Of a stretch of DNA of 64,000 nt, positions 62,251 to 64,000 are shown piece after piece. Every line of letters begins with the position of its first letter. The first letter of the stretch is position 1. This DNA comes from Prauserella isguenensis (GTDB lineage Bacteria; Actinomycetota; Actinomycetes; Mycobacteriales; Pseudonocardiaceae), in NCBI RefSeq assembly GCF_014191605.1, contig NZ_JACHWU010000002.1, positions 124,001 through 188,000 of the forward strand, written 5' to 3'. The notes under the pieces are model-generated. The model was not told the origin of the DNA and made no database searches. It saw only the letters and a program-made list of their open reading frames with translations. A program made the position numbers and the translations under genes.

Positions 62251-64000
62251 TTGACCGGCAGCATCGGTTCCACCGTCCTGGGATATCCCCGCATCGGCCC
62301 CGGCAGGCAGTTGCCGCGGGCACTCGAACGCTACTGGACCCACCGCACCGACGAGTCCGAACTCCGCGCCGTCGCCCGGGAACTGCGGGCCCGCACGTGG
62401 CGGGAGTTGTCCGCCGCGGGGCTCGACTCCGTGCCGGGCGGCACGTTCTCGTACTACGACCACGTGCTCGACACCGCCGTGATGGCGGGCGCAGTGCCGG
62501 ACCGGTTCCGCGCACTGGGACTCGGCCCGCTGGACACCTACTTCGCCATGGCAAGGGGGACCGATGCGGCGGCGCCGTTGGGCACGGCGCCCTGGTTCGG
62601 CACGCAGTACCACCACGTCGTGCCGGAGATCGGCCCCGACACCCCGCTCACCGTCGCCGATCTCACGCCGGTGCGGGACTTTCTCGAAGCGCTGCGGCTG
62701 GGCGTGACCACCCGGCCGGTGCTGCTCGGGCCTGTGACGTTCCTGCTGTCGTGTGTCCCGGCGCCGGGTTCGCCCGCGGGCTTCCGGCCCCTGGATCGGC
62801 TCGGCGACCTGCTCGGCGTGTACGCCGTGCTGCTCCGCGACTTGGACGCCGCGGGAGCCGAGTGGGTGCAGCTCGACGAACCCGCGTTCGCCACCGACCG
62901 CACCGGGGCCGAGCGTGACGCGCTGCGCGACGCCTACGACGTTCTGGCCGCGCGGGCACGTAGACCGGCACTGCTGGCGGCCGTGCCGTACGGCGATCCC
63001 CGCGAGGCACTCGGCGCACTGGCCGCCACCCCGGTGGAGGGCATCGCGGTCGATCTCGTCTCGGAGACGTCCACGGCGAACACCGTCGTCGGCACGCCGG
63101 GACTGCTGGACAAGACCCTCGTGGCGGGCCTGGTCGACGGGCGCAACGTGTGGCGCACCGACCTCGACACGGCGTTGGTCACGGCGGCCACCCTGCTCGG
63201 GTCGGCACGGGAGGTGGCGGTGAGCACGTCCTGCTCGCTGCTGCACGTGCCCTACGACGTGGACCGGGAGCCGGCACTGGACCCGCAGATCGTGCCGTCG
63301 CTCGCGTTCGCCCGGCAGAAGGTGAGGGAGGTCGTGACCCTCGGTGCGGCCCTGCGCCGCGGTCCGGACGTCGTGGCACGCGAGCTGACCCGCGGGCGCG
63401 AGGTGCTCGCCGCGCGCCGGGCGTCACCGCCGACCGATCGCGGCGTGCGGGCCCGGTTGGCGACACTGCGGCCCGCGCATCTGCGGCGGCCCCCGTACGG
63501 CACCCGGCGGGCGGCACAGGATCGAACCAGCCGGTCGCCGGAGGAACCGATCGACCCGTTGCTCGGTGCGGTCGACGCGTGGGCGCGCACGGGCATGATC
63601 GGCGACGACGAACACTATCGCGAGCGGATGCGCGCGGGTGTGCAGGACGTCGTGCGCCTGCAGGAGGCGCTCGGTCCGCAGGCCGCGGAGCTCGCCGCGC
63701 CGTCGGTGGCCGAGCGGCGCCACGACGGACTCGTGCGCTTCGTCGCGGGCCTGCTGGAGGGCATGGCATCGACCCGCCACGGCTGGGTGCAGCACAGCGG
63801 CGCCCACTGCGTTCGGCCGCCGATCGTGGTGGGGGACGTGAGCAGGCCCGCCCCGATGACGGTCGAGTGGGTCACCGGCGCCCAGCGGCTCACCACGGCC
63901 GCTGTGAAGGCCGTACTGCCCGGGCCTGCGGCGATGCTCGCGTGCGCGTTTGTGCGCGACGACGTCTCGGTGGTCGACACGGCGGCGCAACTGGCGCTCG
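62251..64000 (+). CDS. MetE-like protein (cobalamin-independent methionine synthase family), 3' truncated by window
   Basis: 583 codons visible from a TTG start with GAGGAGAG upstream; MetE is about 755 residues, so the C-terminal part is outside. Alignable to actinobacterial MetE: LGYPRIGPGRQLPRALERYW, PWFGTQYHHVVPEIGPDT, LLGPVTFL, WVQLDEPAF, SCSLLHVPYDV, GWVQHSGAHCVRPPIVVGD, SRPAPMTVEW. But the TTTIGSFPQ and HGEAERNDMV motifs, part of the homocysteine site in MetE, are missing: near residues 413-425 the text is PYGTRRAAQDRTSRSPEEP, and near 480 it is APSVAERRHDGLV. No frameshift restores them. So it is a diverged MetE paralogue; the zinc-ligand region is not visible. Confidence 0.85.
   Translation, partial: MTGSIGSTVLGYPRIGPGRQLPRALERYWTHRTDESELRAVARELRARTWRELSAAGLDSVPGGTFSYYDHVLDTAVMAGAVPDRFRALGLGPLDTYFAMARGTDAAAPLGTAPWFGTQYHHVVPEIGPDTPLTVADLTPVRDFLEALRLGVTTRPVLLGPVTFLLSCVPAPGSPAGFRPLDRLGDLLGVYAVLLRDLDAAGAEWVQLDEPAFATDRTGAERDALRDAYDVLAARARRPALLAAVPYGDPREALGALAATPVEGIAVDLVSETSTANTVVGTPGLLDKTLVAGLVDGRNVWRTDLDTALVTAATLLGSAREVAVSTSCSLLHVPYDVDREPALDPQIVPSLAFARQKVREVVTLGAALRRGPDVVARELTRGREVLAARRASPPTDRGVRARLATLRPAHLRRPPYGTRRAAQDRTSRSPEEPIDPLLGAVDAWARTGMIGDDEHYRERMRAGVQDVVRLQEALGPQAAELAAPSVAERRHDGLVRFVAGLLEGMASTRHGWVQHSGAHCVRPPIVVGDVSRPAPMTVEWVTGAQRLTTAAVKAVLPGPAAMLACAFVRDDVSVVDTAAQLAL

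Noticed and set aside
61225-63246. Minus-strand open frame of 673 codons
   Set aside because: Runs antisense through the acyl-CoA dehydrogenase gene, the cobalamin riboswitch and the MetE-like gene; no domain seen.

Overview
The window is very GC-rich with dense GTG/TTG starts, TANNNT-type -10 boxes, possible leaderless genes, Tat signals and MMPL, NarL-type and TetR families. This points to a soil actinomycete of the Pseudonocardiaceae type. An AlkB fused to a C-terminal rubredoxin, known from Prauserella rugosa and a few other actinomycetes, fits a Prauserella/Amycolatopsis-like host. I see no rRNA, CRISPR, insertion sequence, phage or conjugation gene. The window reads as accessory chromosome rich in catabolic and regulatory modules.

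Layout. 1-5 kb: truncated DrrB-type ABC permease, M20 peptidase, two nearly identical tRNA-Leu(GAG) genes with matching promoters, and a MetP/MetS-type sodium symporter pair. 5-9.6 kb: flavoprotein lactone/alditol oxidase plus EutH permease, divergent from a FadR-type regulator and a Cache-type sensor. 9.8-14.9 kb: MacB/FtsX-type ABC transporter with DUF6153 and DUF305 proteins, divergent from a NarL-type two-component system. 15.2-17.4 kb: gdhA and a DUF1028 protein. 17.5-26.9 kb: aromatic catabolism cluster, with an intradiol dioxygenase, a TfdB-like monooxygenase and two AraC regulators facing an extradiol (MhqO/LinE-like) dioxygenase, hydrolases and a two-component flavin monooxygenase. 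27-33.7 kb: methyltransferase, Rrf2 regulator, OYE-type reductase, a frameshifted luciferase-like monooxygenase, alkB-rubredoxin and its TetR. 33.7-37.8 kb: CitA/CitB-type two-component system divergent from a CitMHS transporter. 37.8-40.7 kb: beta-lactamase with divergent LysR and serine-hydrolase regulators, laid out like Streptomyces blaL/blaA/blaB. 40.8-44.6 kb: Mo-hydroxylase gene remnant, pyruvyl-transferase-family protein, seven-bladed RCC1 surface protein. 45-53.2 kb: operon for tetrahydrofolate-linked demethylation (GcvT/DmdA-like, metF, fhs, dimethylglycine-dehydrogenase-like, etfBA). 53.3-56.7 kb: MMPL transporter with a large palindromic operator and a TetR. 56.8-60.5 kb: two-subunit Mo-hydroxylase (IorAB type) divergent from a TetR over a double operator. 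60.6-64 kb: glutaryl-CoA-dehydrogenase-like gene, then a cobalamin riboswitch leading into a MetE-like gene that runs off the end.

Most notable points: the riboswitch-controlled MetE-like protein lacks two motifs that bind homocysteine in MetE; the demethylation operon carries its own one-carbon outlet; the aromatic cluster has two ring-cleavage and two hydroxylation systems; the beta-lactamase has Ser at Ambler 170; a luciferase-like gene is broken by a 2-base duplication; and short tandem duplications recur, several over stop codons.
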